Origin: Sphingomonadales bacterium
Lineage (GTDB): Bacteria > Pseudomonadota > Alphaproteobacteria > Sphingomonadales > Sphingomonadaceae
DNA: 64,000 nt
Assembly: GCA_028868535.1 (NCBI GenBank)
Contig: JAGWUH010000006.1
Coordinates: 50,651-114,650 of the forward strand
Direction: 5' to 3'
Positions within the stretch are counted from its first letter, which is position 1; every line of letters starts with the position of its first letter. Below are positions 15,237 to 24,844 of the stretch, one piece after another. Under the pieces are notes generated by a model. It saw only the letters and a program-made list of their open reading frames with translations, did not search any database and was not told the DNA's origin. Position numbers and translations under genes: made by a program.

Positions 15237-16339
15237 CGCCCCGCCGCCCGCCACGCGGCCACGCGCCGCGCGACATCGGCGCGGACATTGGCCCAGAACA
15301 GCGGGATGTCATAGACGTGGTAGTTGTTGCCCGGCATCACTTCCGCGCCCATCTGCGGGCCGGGACCGATCAGCAGGAAACCCTGCGGCCCGCATCGCGC
15401 CGGGACGATGCCGGCGGCGAGCGCGGCACCGGCGGGGCCGGCCTCGGGCAGCAGCGTGCCGCGGTTGGCCGACGCCGGGGCGGCCGTGCCGGGCGCGCCG
15501 GTCAGCGGGTTCACGCAGAAGATCGGGCTGCCCCTGCGGCTGGCGCCGTCCAGACCCGGCTCGCGGGCGTAGACCGCCAGCGTCGCGGAAACGTCGGCCG
15601 GTTCGGCATAGCTCATCCACGACAGCACGCAGCCCGGCTGATCGGGGCCGGTGCAGGCCGGCAGGCCCATCGCCGGCAGGTCGTGGGCGATGGAAACCGG
15701 CCAGCCGACCACGTAGGCGGCGGCGACGCGCGCGGCGACCGGCTTGCCCGCCACCTCGTCGCGCAGCAGCCGCATCAGCAGCAGGGCTCCCTGGCTGTGG
15801 CCGACGAGCACGATCGGACCTTCGCCGCGATCGGCGCGCAGGAAGGCCGCGAACGCGGCGCGAACGTCGCCGTAGGCGACGTCCAGCGCCCGGCGCCCCT
15901 CGGGCTTCGCCGTCAACATCGCCCCGAACGTCGCCTGGCGATAGCGCGGCGCCCAGACCTCGCCGGCGTTGAAGGCACTGGCCTGCGCGCGAACGAACGC
16001 GTCGGTGACGGCATCCACCGCCGGATCGGATAAGGCCGCGTTCCAGCGCGTGCGGTCGAACAGGCTGGTCGGATGGACATAGAACACGCGCGCATCCAGC
16101 TTCGCGCCGGCCGTCGCGCCACGCGGCAGCCACGCCGTGGGGCCGGCCTGGCCCGGCCGCGCCACCCAGCGGCCCGTCGCCGCGTAAGCGTCCGCAGACA
16201 GCGGTGCTGGGGCCTCGAACGGCGTCGACGGCACGAAGGCGATCTCGGACAGCGTCCCCGCCCATTGCCGCAGCGCGAACAGGCCCGCCATCACCAGCAG
16301 GGTCCCGAACAGGACGATATAGAGAAACTTGCGGGCCAA
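15233..16339 (-). CDS. DUF3089 alpha/beta hydrolase, membrane-anchored
   Basis: This 368-residue protein has an N-terminal membrane helix (about residues 4-22, FLYIVLFGTLLVMAGLFAL) and an extracytoplasmic alpha/beta hydrolase of the DUF3089 family. The nucleophile elbow GHSQG sits in PIVLVGHSQGALLLMRLLRD. FYVHPTSLFDRTRWNA is the family-specific start of the fold. The substrate is unknown: family members are annotated as lipase-like or esterase-like. The reading frame begins at a TTG (16339) that follows the AI-2E stop closely. The next in-frame ATG would remove most of the anchor, so I keep the TTG. Its stop overlaps the ruvX start. Confidence 0.85.
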   Translation of the reverse strand: MARKFLYIVLFGTLLVMAGLFALRQWAGTLSEIAFVPSTPFEAPAPLSADAYAATGRWVARPGQAGPTAWLPRGATAGAKLDARVFYVHPTSLFDRTRWNAALSDPAVDAVTDAFVRAQASAFNAGEVWAPRYRQATFGAMLTAKPEGRRALDVAYGDVRAAFAAFLRADRGEGPIVLVGHSQGALLLMRLLRDEVAGKPVAARVAAAYVVGWPVSIAHDLPAMGLPACTGPDQPGCVLSWMSYAEPADVSATLAVYAREPGLDGASRRGSPIFCVNPLTGAPGTAAPASANRGTLLPEAGPAGAALAAGIVPARCGPQGFLLIGPGPQMGAEVMPGNNYHVYDIPLFWANVRADVARRVAAWRAAGR

Positions 16340-16343
16340 CCGC

Positions 16344-17432
16344 TCACGCCCCGTTCGCGGCCAGCTTGTCGTGCGCGGCTTCGCCCTGCCGCTCGAGCAG
16401 GACCTTGAGCATCGCCAGCAGCGGGTCGGCGAGCGCCAGGCCGAGAATGCCGAACAGCGCCCCCATGATCAGCTGCATCGACAGCACCAGCGCCGGGGCG
16501 AGATCGGCGGCGCGCTTGGCCACCATCGGCACGACGACGTTGCCGTCGATGGTCTGCACGACGATGTAGATGACGATGCAGTAAAGGCCCATGTTGGTGC
16601 CGCCGGAAAAACCGACCATGATCATCAGCGCGCCCGAGATCGGCGCGCCGATGTTCGGGAGGAACGCCAGCAGCCCCGAGATCAGGCCGAGCAATCCCGC
16701 CATCGGCACGCCGAACGCCGCCAGCGCCGCGCCCATCGTCGCGCCTTCCACGACCATGCCGAGCAGGCGGCCGGCCAGCAGCCGCCGCATCGAACGGCCC
16801 ATCTGCAGCAGCGTGCCCTCGAAGTGGTCGCGCGCCGCCAGCGGCAGCATCCACGCCAGTCCGCGGCGGTAGGGCGCGGGATCGACCGCGAAGTAGATGC
16901 CCAGCACCAGGATCAGGAAAGCCGTGGTCGCCCCGCCGAGAATGCCGCCGAGGATGCCGGTGATCGCGGATACGCCGCCCAGCGCCTGCTCGGTCAGGTT
17001 CTGCTGCATCCGGGTATCGATCCGCACCCCGTGGCGCTGGGCCCAGCCGATCAGCTTCATCGCCTGCTGGCGCACCGTTTCCGGCAGCGCCGCGGCCTGG
17101 TCCGCCAACTGGCTGCCGGCGAACATCACGAACCAGGCGATGAACGCCGCCGCCAGCACCAGCACGATCGCCACGCACCAGCCGCGGCCGATCGGCAGCG
17201 CGCGCCCGATCAGGCGTGCGCCGCCATCGATCAGCGCGCCGAACACCATGCCGCCGAACACCACCAGCAGCGGTTCCGCCAGCACCACTGCCAGCGCGAT
17301 CAGGGCACCCATGCCCAGCCACACCGCCGCCCGCCGCGCTTCCAGCCGCAGCAGCGGATCGGAGATGTCGGTCGGCCCGGCGCGCTGGTCGATTGGCAGC
17401 GGCGAAGGGGGCTGTTCGGAAAGGTCTGTCAC
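16344..17432 (-). CDS. AI-2E family (PerM-type) transporter
   Basis: This 362-residue integral membrane protein of the AI-2E exporter superfamily has eight predicted helices. The pattern is typical: two N-terminal helices (AVWLGMGALIALAVVLAEPL), a long periplasmic or linker segment with EQALGGVSAITGILGG, and a C-terminal block with FLPNIGAPISGALMIMVGFS and GNVVVPMVAKRAADLAPALV. Members export autoinducer-2 or act as sodium/proton antiporters, and the substrate here is unknown. I start at GTG 17432, which has a GCGGAG stretch five bases upstream; an ATG at 17462 inside lepB is the alternative. It follows lepB by 10 bases in the pyrE-lepB operon. Confidence 0.9.
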   Translation of the reverse strand: MTDLSEQPPSPLPIDQRAGPTDISDPLLRLEARRAAVWLGMGALIALAVVLAEPLLVVFGGMVFGALIDGGARLIGRALPIGRGWCVAIVLVLAAAFIAWFVMFAGSQLADQAAALPETVRQQAMKLIGWAQRHGVRIDTRMQQNLTEQALGGVSAITGILGGILGGATTAFLILVLGIYFAVDPAPYRRGLAWMLPLAARDHFEGTLLQMGRSMRRLLAGRLLGMVVEGATMGAALAAFGVPMAGLLGLISGLLAFLPNIGAPISGALMIMVGFSGGTNMGLYCIVIYIVVQTIDGNVVVPMVAKRAADLAPALVLSMQLIMGALFGILGLALADPLLAMLKVLLERQGEAAHDKLAANGA

Positions 17433-17442
17433 TGCGCTCCGC

Positions 17443-18351
17443 TCACGACTTGCCGCCGTCATGGTCCAGCGGTGGACGCAGCTTGCGCCAGGCGCGTTGG
17501 CCGCGCAAGCTGTGCCACCAGCTCAGCGGGTTCCAGGACTCGCTGCCGTCGAGCGAGAACGTGGTGAACTGCGCCCGGCCGCCGATGTCGGAAATGGGGA
17601 CCGGACCGCCCAGCCCGCGCGCGGCCAGCGGCACCCGGCTGTCGGCCGAGGCGTCGCGGTTGTCGCCCATCAGGAAGACGTGGCCCGGCGGCACCCGGAT
17701 TTCCGCCATGTGGTCGTAGGCCTGGTCCATGTGGTCGATGATCCGGTAGCTGGCGCCGTTCGGCAAGGTCTCGCGGAAGGTCGGCAGCTCGCACGCCACC
17801 TTGCCCGACGGCTCGCGCGCCAGCAGCCCCTCGTAGCCCCAGCCGGTGCACGGATCTGTGTCCTCGTCCGAGCGCAGCGCGTCGAGCGGCAGCGCCACCG
17901 GCGGCTCCACCGCCTGCGGCACCGGCTTGCCGTTGAGGATGATCTGGCCGTTGACCACCGCGATGCGGTCGCCCGGCAGGGCCACCACGCGCTTGATGTA
18001 GTCGGACGTGCTGCCGCGCGGCACGACGATGACGATGTCGCCATACTCCGGCGTTCGCGGCAGCACCCGCCATCCGGCGCGCGGCAGCAGGTGGAAGCTG
18101 GCAGAAGCCCAGTTCCAGCCATAAGGATACTTGGCGACGACCAGGCGATCGCCCACCCACAGGTTCGGCGCCATCGAAGCGGACGGAATGTAGAACGGCT
18201 TGGCGACCAGGCTGTGGAACGCCAGCACCGCCAGCAGCATCAGCACCAGCCCGCGGATCTCGCCGACCCAGTCGATCGGCCTCTCGGCCTCGGCGCCGGG
18301 CTCGGCCGCGGGATCGCGACGCGGTTCGACTTGCGGTTCGCCTTCGCTCAC
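17443..18351 (-). CDS. lepB: Signal peptidase I
   Basis: LepB (302 residues) cleaves signal peptides from secreted preproteins at the periplasmic face of the inner membrane. A single N-terminal membrane helix ([20 protein letters not shown]) is followed directly by box [12 protein letters not shown] with the nucleophile Ser. Box [16 protein letters not shown] carries the general-base Lys, and box [12 protein letters not shown] is also present. The start is the GTG at 18351, whose last bases form the acpS stop (GTGA). Compared with E. coli the N-terminus has one rather than two membrane helices, the usual alphaproteobacterial form. Operon context with acpS and pdxJ is conserved in the group. 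Confidence 0.96.
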   Translation of the reverse strand: MSEGEPQVEPRRDPAAEPGAEAERPIDWVGEIRGLVLMLLAVLAFHSLVAKPFYIPSASMAPNLWVGDRLVVAKYPYGWNWASASFHLLPRAGWRVLPRTPEYGDIVIVVPRGSTSDYIKRVVALPGDRIAVVNGQIILNGKPVPQAVEPPVALPLDALRSDEDTDPCTGWGYEGLLAREPSGKVACELPTFRETLPNGASYRIIDHMDQAYDHMAEIRVPPGHVFLMGDNRDASADSRVPLAARGLGGPVPISDIGGRAQFTTFSLDGSESWNPLSWWHSLRGQRAWRKLRPPLDHDGGKS

Positions 18352-18764
18352 TGGTGCCCTTTCGCGACGGGTCGCGCCTCGATGACGACGAACGCCTGCG
18401 CCCATGGATGGTCGTCGGTGAGCGTCAGATGAACCACGGCCTCATGTCCCTCCGGCACGATCGCCGCCAGCCGCGCCGCGGCGCCGCCGGTCAGCGCCAG
18501 CGTCGGCGCGCCGGACGTCCTGTTGACGACACCGATGTCCTTCATGAACACGCCGGCCTTGAAGCCGGTCCCCACCGCCTTCGAGAACGCTTCCTTGGCC
18601 GCGAACCGCTTCGCGTAGGTGCCGGCGCGGGTATAGGGGCGCCTTTCCGCCTTGGCGCGCTCGACTTCGGTGAACACGCGCTGGATGAAGCGCTCGCCGA
18701 AGCGGTCGAGCGAGGCCTGGATGCGATCGATGTTGCACAGGTCGGAACCGATGGCGACGATCAT
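18348..18764 (-). CDS. acpS: Holo-[acyl-carrier-protein] synthase
   Basis: AcpS (138 residues) transfers phosphopantetheine from CoA to apo-ACP. The two family motifs are present: [15 protein letters not shown] with the metal-binding Asp at the N-terminus, and [17 protein letters not shown] in the middle. The length fits the small trimeric AcpS class rather than the Sfp class. It is tightly embedded: its ATG overlaps the pdxJ stop (ATGA) and its stop overlaps the lepB start (GTGA). That coupling places fatty acid synthesis, vitamin B6 and secretion genes in one transcript, an order also seen in other alphaproteobacteria. Confidence 0.96.
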   Translation of the reverse strand: MIVAIGSDLCNIDRIQASLDRFGERFIQRVFTEVERAKAERRPYTRAGTYAKRFAAKEAFSKAVGTGFKAGVFMKDIGVVNRTSGAPTLALTGGAAARLAAIVPEGHEAVVHLTLTDDHPWAQAFVVIEARPVAKGHQ

Positions 18765-19531
18765 GCCGCGCTCCCCGGCGCGGCGAGCGGGCGCGCCGCG
18801 TCCATCAGTTCGCGCATCCGGCGCACCGCGGGCTCAAGCCCGGTGAAGACCGCCTCGCCGATCAGGTAATGGCCGATGTTCAGCTCCGCCAGTTGCGGAA
18901 TCGCCGCGATCGGCTGGACGTTCTCGTAGGTCAGGCCATGGCCGGCGTGCGGTTCGATGCCGTTGCGCACCGCCAGTGCCGCCATGTCGGCGATGCGCCG
19001 CAGTTCGGTGGCGCGGCCCTCGCCCTCGCTGTGCGCATACTCACCGGTGTGGAACTCGACCACGGGAGCGCCAAGCCGCATCGCCGCCTCCAGCTGCCGG
19101 ACCTCGGGGGCGATGAACAGGCTGACGCGGATGCCGGCATCGGCCAGCCGCGCGACGATCGGCGCCAGCCGGTTGTGCTGCCCTGCGGCGTCGAGGCCGC
19201 CTTCGGTGGTGCGCTCCTCGCGCCGCTCGGGGACGATGCAGGCGGCGTGCGGCTTGTGGCGCAGGGCGATCGCCAGCATTTCCTCGGTGGCGGCCATTTC
19301 CAGGTTCAGCGGCAGGCTGGTCGCCGCCTGGATGCGGGCCAGGTCCTCGTCGCGGATGTGGCGGCGATCCTCGCGCAGGTGCGCGGTGATGCCGTCGCCG
19401 CCGACGCCGGCGACGATCTGCGCGGCACGCACCGGATCGGGATGATCGCCGCCGCGCGCGTTGCGGATCGTCGCGACGTGATCGATGTTGACCCCCAGGC
19501 GCAGCCTCGCCACCGGCCGGCCGGCGGCCAT
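18761..19531 (-). CDS. pdxJ: Pyridoxine 5'-phosphate synthase
   Basis: PdxJ (256 residues) condenses 3-amino-2-oxopropyl phosphate with deoxyxylulose 5-phosphate to pyridoxine phosphate. [19 protein letters not shown] is the conserved first strand of the TIM barrel, [17 protein letters not shown] the phosphate and Arg/His active-site segment, and [11 protein letters not shown] another signature. The C-terminal [16 protein letters not shown] completes the phosphate site. It starts one base into the pyrE stop (TGATG) and ends inside the acpS start, so it is translationally coupled on both sides. Confidence 0.97.
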   Translation of the reverse strand: MAAGRPVARLRLGVNIDHVATIRNARGGDHPDPVRAAQIVAGVGGDGITAHLREDRRHIRDEDLARIQAATSLPLNLEMAATEEMLAIALRHKPHAACIVPERREERTTEGGLDAAGQHNRLAPIVARLADAGIRVSLFIAPEVRQLEAAMRLGAPVVEFHTGEYAHSEGEGRATELRRIADMAALAVRNGIEPHAGHGLTYENVQPIAAIPQLAELNIGHYLIGEAVFTGLEPAVRRMRELMDAARPLAAPGSAA

Positions 19532-20115
19532 CAGGGCTTGGCCCGGCTGCCCGGCTTGATCGCCGGGGTGGTCGCCAGGTGCGGCGGCACTTCGTCCGGC
19601 GCGTAAGTCGGGAAGTTGAGCGCGATCAGCGGATAGAACGGCACGCCGAGATCGGCCGTGCCGCCCGAACGGTCGACCAGCGCGGCGGCGGCGACGACCT
19701 GGCCGCCGGCTTCCTCGATCGCCCTGATCGCCTCGCGGCTGGACAGGCCGGTGGTGACCACGTCCTCGACCATGAGCACCTTGTCGCCCGGCTGGAGCGC
19801 GAAACCGCGGCGCAGTTCGAAGGTGCCCGACGGCCGCTCGACGAACATCGCCTCGACGCCCAAGGCCCGGCCCATCTCGTGGCCGATGATGATCCCGCCC
19901 ATCGCCGGCGAGACGACCCGGGTGATCTCCTTGCGCAAGTCGCGCGGCAGCTTGCCGGCGAGGGCGCTGGCCAGGCGGCCGGCGCGCATCGGGTCCATCA
20001 GCACCCGCGCGCACTGGAGATAGTGCGCCGAATGGCGCCCCGACGAGAGCAGGAAATGCCCTTCCAGCAAGGCCTGGCTGGCGCGGAACTCGGCGAGAAC
20101 GTCTTCTTCCTGCAT
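19531..20115 (-). CDS. pyrE: Orotate phosphoribosyltransferase
   Basis: PyrE (194 residues) joins orotate to PRPP, giving OMP in pyrimidine synthesis. The PRPP loop [18 protein letters not shown] is intact, with the two acidic residues followed by the TTG pair. The flexible-loop segment ([14 protein letters not shown]) and the N-terminal [14 protein letters not shown] are also as expected for the shorter, mesophilic bacterial type. It is the first gene of the minus-strand operon ending at ruvX. Its promoter lies in the 237-base divergent region shared with the cytochrome oxidase genes. Confidence 0.96.
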   Translation of the reverse strand: MQEEDVLAEFRASQALLEGHFLLSSGRHSAHYLQCARVLMDPMRAGRLASALAGKLPRDLRKEITRVVSPAMGGIIIGHEMGRALGVEAMFVERPSGTFELRRGFALQPGDKVLMVEDVVTTGLSSREAIRAIEEAGGQVVAAAALVDRSGGTADLGVPFYPLIALNFPTYAPDEVPPHLATTPAIKPGSRAKP

Positions 20116-20144
20116 GCTTTGGGCACTTTCTCACAAAATATTTC

Positions 20145-20198
20145 ACGGTTCGCCGGTCGGCGTGGAACGGACCTGGCGCCTACGCCCGGGCGAACCGT
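20145..20198. promoter_or_regulatory. Long-spaced inverted repeat between pyrE and coxB
   Basis: ACGGTTCGCC (20145-20154) and GGCGAACCGT (20189-20198) are perfect 10-bp reverse complements 34 bases apart in the divergent promoter region. A possible plus-strand promoter, TTGCGT with TAGAGG 16 bases later, follows directly. The repeat could be a regulator site for pyrE or the oxidase genes, or a large stem in the pyrE leader. No known protein is assigned. Confidence 0.4.
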
Positions 20199-20352
20199 CA
20201 TTGCGTCACGTCAATTTTTCCCTAGAGGCGCTTGAGGTGCCCCGCAAGCGGGCGTATAGGCCCGCCCCAGGGGCAATTGCGCCTGAAGATTCCAAGGGGG
20301 GCGAGCAGGGGGATTGATCCCTGCCCGCAAGCAAAGCGAAAGCAGGAAGACG

Positions 20353-21399
20353 ATGAAATTCGGCGATTTTGTCCGTGTGTCCAGTCGCAGCCTGAAGGGC
20401 CTGGCGCTCGGTGTTCTCGCAGGCGTGGCCGCCGCTTCGGTGGCCCATGCGGCGCCGGCCGCCCCCGCCGCGGCCACCGAGGCCGCCGCGCCCGCCACGG
20501 CTGATTCCGCCGCGCCGGCCGCTTCGGGCGACCGTTTCGCGATCGCGCCCGGTGGCTACACCCCGATGAAGCCGACGGCCGGCAAGGGCCAGCCGGTCCC
20601 GGGCGGCATCGGCTTCCAGACCCAATATTCGCCGAACGGCCAATACGCCCGCTGGATCCACGACGGCATCCTGCTGCCGATCATCGGCTTCGTCAGCGTG
20701 TTCGTGCTGCTGTTGCTGGTGATCGTCGTTGTGCGCTACAACAAGTGGGCAAACCCGACCCCGTCCAAGACCAGCCACAACACCCTGCTCGAAGTGGTGT
20801 GGACCGGCGTTCCGGTGCTGATCCTGGCGTTCGTCGCGATCTACTCGCTCGACCTCGTCGCCAAGCAGTACAAGCCGGCGCCGGCCAACGCGCTGACCAT
20901 CAAGGCCACCGGCAACCAGTGGTACTGGACCTACAGCTATCCCGACAACGGCGGCTTCGAGGTGATCTCGAACATGCTTCCCGACGACAAGGCGATCGCC
21001 AACGGCGAGCCGGCGCAGCTTGCCGCCGACTATCGCATGGTCGTCCCCGTCGGTGAGCCGATCCGCCTGCAGACCTTCGGCGCCGACGTGATCCACTCGT
21101 TCGCCGTGCCCTCGCTGTGGTTCAAGCTCGACGCCGTCCCCGGCCGCATCAACGAGAAGGTGCTCGTGGTCAAAGAACCGGGCGTCTATTACGGCCAGTG
21201 CTCGGAACTGTGCGGCGCCCGCCACGGCTACATGCCGATCGTCGTCGAGGCGCTCGATCGCCCGCACTTCAATGCCTGGGTGATGACCCACTCCGGCGCC
21301 AAGATCGACGGCGCGCCCGCCGCTCCGGCTGCCGCGGCTCCCGCCGCCGCCGCTTCCCCGGCTCCGGCCGCCCCCGCTTCGCCGGCCCCGGCCGCCTGA
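20353..21399 (+). CDS. coxB: Cytochrome c oxidase subunit II
   Basis: CoxB (348 residues) receives electrons from cytochrome c through its binuclear CuA site. The N-terminus is a signal peptide with AHAAPAAPAA at the probable cleavage region. Two membrane helices follow (about residues 105-130 and 145-170). The cupredoxin domain carries the CuA ligands: ADVIHSFAVPSLWFK supplies the first His, and GQCSELCGARHGYMPI the two Cys, Glu, His and Met. Both the segment after the signal peptide and the last 30 residues are Ala/Pro-rich low-complexity tails, which is unusual in length. An AGGAAG precedes the ATG at 20353; an earlier in-frame ATG at 20314 is less likely. ctaD follows after 26 bases. Confidence 0.95.
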   Translation: MKFGDFVRVSSRSLKGLALGVLAGVAAASVAHAAPAAPAAATEAAAPATADSAAPAASGDRFAIAPGGYTPMKPTAGKGQPVPGGIGFQTQYSPNGQYARWIHDGILLPIIGFVSVFVLLLLVIVVVRYNKWANPTPSKTSHNTLLEVVWTGVPVLILAFVAIYSLDLVAKQYKPAPANALTIKATGNQWYWTYSYPDNGGFEVISNMLPDDKAIANGEPAQLAADYRMVVPVGEPIRLQTFGADVIHSFAVPSLWFKLDAVPGRINEKVLVVKEPGVYYGQCSELCGARHGYMPIVVEALDRPHFNAWVMTHSGAKIDGAPAAPAAAAPAAAASPAPAAPASPAPAA

Positions 21400-21425
21400 A
21401 CTGACTCGAGACAAGGTCCGCAACG

Positions 21426-23111
21426 ATGGCAACCACCGCCGACCATTTCCAGGCTCACCATGACAGCCATGGCCATGCCGATCACGATCACAAGCCGGGC
21501 TTCTTCGCCCGCTGGTTCATGTCCACCAACCACAAGGACATCGGCACGCTCTACCTGATCTTCGCGATCACCTTCGGCCTCGTCGGCGGCGCGATCTCGG
21601 GCATCATGCGCGCCGAGCTGGCTCACCCCGGCATCCAGTACCTGGGCTGGTGGGCCGAACTGCTCGGCACCAAGAACCCGAGCTTCGACCAGACGCTGCA
21701 CCTGTGGAACGTGCTGATCACCGCGCACGGCCTGATCATGGTGTTCTTCATGGTCATGCCCGCCATCATCGGCGGTTTCGGCAACTGGTTCGTGCCGCTG
21801 ATGATCGGTGCGCCGGACATGGCGTTCCCGCGCATGAACAACATCAGCTTCTGGCTGACGGTGGCGGGCGGCTGCTCGCTGCTGATCTCGGCGTTCGTGC
21901 CCGGTGGCACCGGCCAGGGCGCCGGCATCGGCTGGACCGCCTATGCCCCGCTGTCGACCACCGGCTCCTCGGGCCCCGCGGTCGACTTCGCGATCTTCTC
22001 GCTGCACCTCGCCGGTGCCGGCTCGATCATGGGCGCGATCAACTTCATCACCACCATCTTCAACATGCGCGCGCCGGGGATGACCCTGCACAAGATGCCG
22101 CTGTTCGTGTGGTCGGTGCTGGTCACCGCGTTCCTGCTGCTGCTGGCGCTGCCGGTGCTCGCCGCCGCCATCACCATGCTGATCACCGACCGCAACTTCG
22201 GCTCGACCTTCTTCGATCCGGCCGGCGGCGGTGACCCGGTGCTGTTCCAGCACCTGTTCTGGTTCTTCGGCCACCCCGAAGTCTACATCATGATCCTGCC
22301 GGGCTTCGGCATCGTCAGCCAGATCATCAGCACCTTCTCGAAGAAGCCGGTGTTCGGCTACCTCGGCATGGCCTACGCGATGGTCGCGATCGGCGTCGTC
22401 GGCTTCGTCGTCTGGGCGCACCACATGTACACCACCGGCATGTCGGTCGACGTGAAGATGTACTTCACCGCCGCCACCATGGTGATCGCGGTGCCCACCG
22501 GCATCAAGATCTTCTCGTGGATCGCGACGATGTGGGGCGGCAGCCTCGAGTTCAAGTCGCCGCTGGTCTGGGCGATCGGCTTCATCTTCCTGTTCACCGT
22601 CGGCGGCGTCACCGGCGTCGTCCTTGCCAACGGCGGCATCGACGACAACCTGCAGGATACCTACTACGTCGTGGGGCACTTCCACTACGTACTGTCGCTC
22701 GGCGCAGTCACCTCGCTGTTCGCCGGGTTCTACTACTGGTTCCCGAAGATGAGCGGGCGGATGCACTCGGAGTTCCTCTCCTACCTGCACTTCGCGGTGT
22801 TCTTCGTCGGCGTGAACATGATCTTCTTCCCGATGCACTTCCTCGGGCTGCAGGGCATGCCGCGCCGCTATCCGGACTACGCGCCGGCCTATGAACACTG
22901 GAACACCGTCGCCACGATCGGTTACCAGATCATGGCCGCGTCCATCGGCATCTGGGTGCTCAACATCATCTATGCTTTCACCATGGGCAAGAAGGCGGAA
23001 GGCAACTACTGGGGCGAAGGCGCGACTACGCTCGAATGGACGCTGTCGAGCCCGCCGCCGTTCCACCAGTTCGAAACCCTGCCGGTGATCGAGGACAACG
23101 ACCACCACTGA
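21426..23111 (+). CDS. ctaD: Cytochrome c oxidase subunit I
   Basis: CtaD (561 residues, 12 membrane helices) is the catalytic core of the aa3-type oxidase. The haem a and a3 and CuB ligands are visible: [15 protein letters not shown] (helix II His), [17 protein letters not shown] (CuB His and the cross-linked Tyr), [11 protein letters not shown] (the CuB His pair) and [13 protein letters not shown] (helix X His pair). The N-terminus has a His-rich cytoplasmic stretch [13 protein letters not shown]. Downstream there is only an intrinsic terminator. The assembly factors, haem O synthase and subunit III, which usually follow in alphaproteobacteria, are not in the window. Confidence 0.97.
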   Translation: MATTADHFQAHHDSHGHADHDHKPGFFARWFMSTNHKDIGTLYLIFAITFGLVGGAISGIMRAELAHPGIQYLGWWAELLGTKNPSFDQTLHLWNVLITAHGLIMVFFMVMPAIIGGFGNWFVPLMIGAPDMAFPRMNNISFWLTVAGGCSLLISAFVPGGTGQGAGIGWTAYAPLSTTGSSGPAVDFAIFSLHLAGAGSIMGAINFITTIFNMRAPGMTLHKMPLFVWSVLVTAFLLLLALPVLAAAITMLITDRNFGSTFFDPAGGGDPVLFQHLFWFFGHPEVYIMILPGFGIVSQIISTFSKKPVFGYLGMAYAMVAIGVVGFVVWAHHMYTTGMSVDVKMYFTAATMVIAVPTGIKIFSWIATMWGGSLEFKSPLVWAIGFIFLFTVGGVTGVVLANGGIDDNLQDTYYVVGHFHYVLSLGAVTSLFAGFYYWFPKMSGRMHSEFLSYLHFAVFFVGVNMIFFPMHFLGLQGMPRRYPDYAPAYEHWNTVATIGYQIMAASIGIWVLNIIYAFTMGKKAEGNYWGEGATTLEWTLSSPPPFHQFETLPVIEDNDHH

Positions 23112-23137
23112 TCGCGCAGGCTTCGGCCGGAAACAAC

Positions 23138-23168
23138 AAAACCCCGGAGGGCGACCTCCGGGGTTTTT
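23138..23168. terminator. Intrinsic (bidirectional) terminator after ctaD
   Basis: CCCCGGAGG (23142-23150), loop GCGA, CCTCCGGGG (23155-23163), followed by TTTTT and preceded by AAAA, makes a 9-bp GC stem extended by A-T pairs. It lies between the convergent ctaD and the 23211 gene, so it can serve both directions. Confidence 0.92.
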
Positions 23169-23210
23169 GCTGGCCTGGACCGGCCTCGGCGGCGGCCGGG
23201 ATTGCCTTGC

Positions 23211-24119
23211 TCAGGTTGGTGGAGCGGAAGGTCGTGCGGGGGCGGGGGCAGGCACCGGCGCCGGGACCGGAACCTTGCGGCCGGCGCGATCGACCAGCTC
23301 GCGCGGCTCGACCAGCGCGGTGGTTTCCAGCAGGTCCAGCGCGCGTTCCGCATCCTGGTAGCGCACCGCCGCGGCAACCCACTCCTCCCGGCGCGGCAAC
23401 GGCAGCGCGCGCACCGCCGCGATCGCCTCGCCGGTGCGGCCCTCTCGCAGCATCAGCCGCACTTGCGCCAGCCGCTGGCCCGGGTCGCTGGCGGCGGCTT
23501 CCGGCGCGTTGTGGATCACGAACAGACCGGAAATCTGGCGACGGACCCGGGCCCAGCCGTTCTCCTGCGGCGATCCCGCGGCCTGTGCGGCCAGTTCATC
23601 CAGGCCCAGCGCGAGCTGGTCGAGCGTGACCGGATTGCGCGCCGCGGCCAGCACCGTACCCACGGCGTTGGGCAGCGCATCGCCGAAGCGCAGCTTCAGC
23701 TGGTCCTCCAGATAGCCGAGCGGGGCGCCGCGCTCGATCGCCCGACGCGTGGCGAACGCGATCAGCAGCGCCTCGGCGCGGCCGGCGTTGCCGGCTGCAT
23801 CGCGTGCCTGCTGGTCAAGCAGCCCGAGCCGCGATTCCAGCCGGGCCACGCGCCCCTCGACCGTATCGAGCGCCGGCCCGGCGGTGTTCGGCACGGCGCT
23901 CGCTTCGCCCGGCACCGCCGCGCCGGTCGCGCCCCGACCGGCAAGCAACCGTTCGATGTCGACGCCGCTGTGCCATGCCCACCAGCCCGCCAGTCCGACG
24001 CCGACGGCAAGCCCGAGGGCCGTTCCCGCCAGCAGCCGGCCGAGCCCGCCGGAGCGTCGTGGCGCCGCGGGTGGCAACTGTGCCTGCGTGGCCATGGCCG
24101 TCTGGTCGTCTTCCGCCAT
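23211..24119 (-). CDS. Membrane-anchored protein downstream of hemD (HemX/mitofilin-like)
   Basis: This 302-residue protein has a short cytoplasmic N-terminus, one membrane helix (LLAGTALGLAVGVGLAGWWAW, about residues 28-48) and a periplasmic part. The periplasmic part contains a coiled-coil segment (DTVEGRVARLESRLGLLDQQ) and then helical repeats, and the protein ends in a Pro/Ala-rich tail (VPVPAPVPAPAPARPSAPP). This architecture and its place right after hemD match the COG4223-type proteins of alphaproteobacteria, loosely compared with HemX or mitofilin. The biochemical role is unknown; a scaffold role in haem synthesis has been suggested for HemX only by gene position. The start at 24119 is 17 bases after the hemD stop. 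Confidence 0.75.
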   Translation of the reverse strand: MAEDDQTAMATQAQLPPAAPRRSGGLGRLLAGTALGLAVGVGLAGWWAWHSGVDIERLLAGRGATGAAVPGEASAVPNTAGPALDTVEGRVARLESRLGLLDQQARDAAGNAGRAEALLIAFATRRAIERGAPLGYLEDQLKLRFGDALPNAVGTVLAAARNPVTLDQLALGLDELAAQAAGSPQENGWARVRRQISGLFVIHNAPEAAASDPGQRLAQVRLMLREGRTGEAIAAVRALPLPRREEWVAAAVRYQDAERALDLLETTALVEPRELVDRAGRKVPVPAPVPAPAPARPSAPPT

Positions 24120-24136
24120 GCCGTCCTCGTTCCCCG

Positions 24137-24844
24137 TCAGCCCTCGGCGCGCTTCTGGCACAGTTGCCCGGCCAGCGCCAGCAGCGCGGCGTCGTCGGCA
24201 CGCGCCGCCACGGGAGAGGCAGCCCAGCCGGCGCCCGCCAGCGCGGCGACGCGCGGCCCGATCGCGACGAGGGTGATCCGCCCGCGATCGATGCCCAGAC
24301 GCGCGCATTCCCCGGCAAAGTGCCGCGCCGCCGCGCCGGCGTGGAGGGCGACGACGACACCCGGCACGGCAGCGTCGCGCAGCAGGTCGATCAGCCCCCG
24401 CGGCATCGCCACGGGCTCGCTGGCATAGACTTCGCGGTCGATCACGGTCACGCCGTCGGGCGGGGCCAGCAGGATCCGCTCGCGCCCTGCCAGGCGCAGC
24501 AGGCGCCGGTGTCGCGGGTCAAGCAAACCCAACGTCGATTGCAGCCCGTTGCCACCGATCCCCACCACCTCGAGCCCGGCGTCGCGCGCCGCGGCGGCAG
24601 TCGCTTCGCCGACGACATAGGCAGGCGCGCCGCGCCAGCCGGCCAGCGCGGGCCCGGCATGGCGAAGGGCATTGGCGCTGCCGATCAGCAGGGCGTCGAA
24701 CGCCTCGCGCGCGACCGGCGTCCAGGGCGTCGCGCGGATGGCGTGGAGCGGAAAGCCGCGGGCATCCAGTCCTTGCGCCCGCGCCGCCGTCACCGTCGCG
24801 GTGCAGCCGGGTTCCGGCCGCAGCACGATCAGCGGCAGGCTCAT
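24137..24844 (-). CDS. hemD: Uroporphyrinogen-III synthase
   Basis: HemD (235 residues) closes hydroxymethylbilane to uroporphyrinogen III, inverting ring D. Sequence conservation in this family is always low. The call rests on the N-terminal LIVLRPEPGCTATVTAARAQ, the AFDALLIGSANALRHAG block that matches the usual D-x-L-x-[FL]-T-S-x-N-A-V segment, the ALHAGAAARHFA stretch, and the position right behind hemC with an ATGA overlap. The two-lobed Rossmann-like organisation fits the length. It is probably co-transcribed with hemC and the anchored protein after it. Confidence 0.9.
   Translation of the reverse strand: MSLPLIVLRPEPGCTATVTAARAQGLDARGFPLHAIRATPWTPVAREAFDALLIGSANALRHAGPALAGWRGAPAYVVGEATAAAARDAGLEVVGIGGNGLQSTLGLLDPRHRRLLRLAGRERILLAPPDGVTVIDREVYASEPVAMPRGLIDLLRDAAVPGVVVALHAGAAARHFAGECARLGIDRGRITLVAIGPRVAALAGAGWAASPVAARADDAALLALAGQLCQKRAEG

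Noticed and set aside
21228..23108. Long open frame opposite ctaD
   Set aside because: It is the reverse complement of an unmistakable cytochrome oxidase subunit I gene and has no family resemblance.
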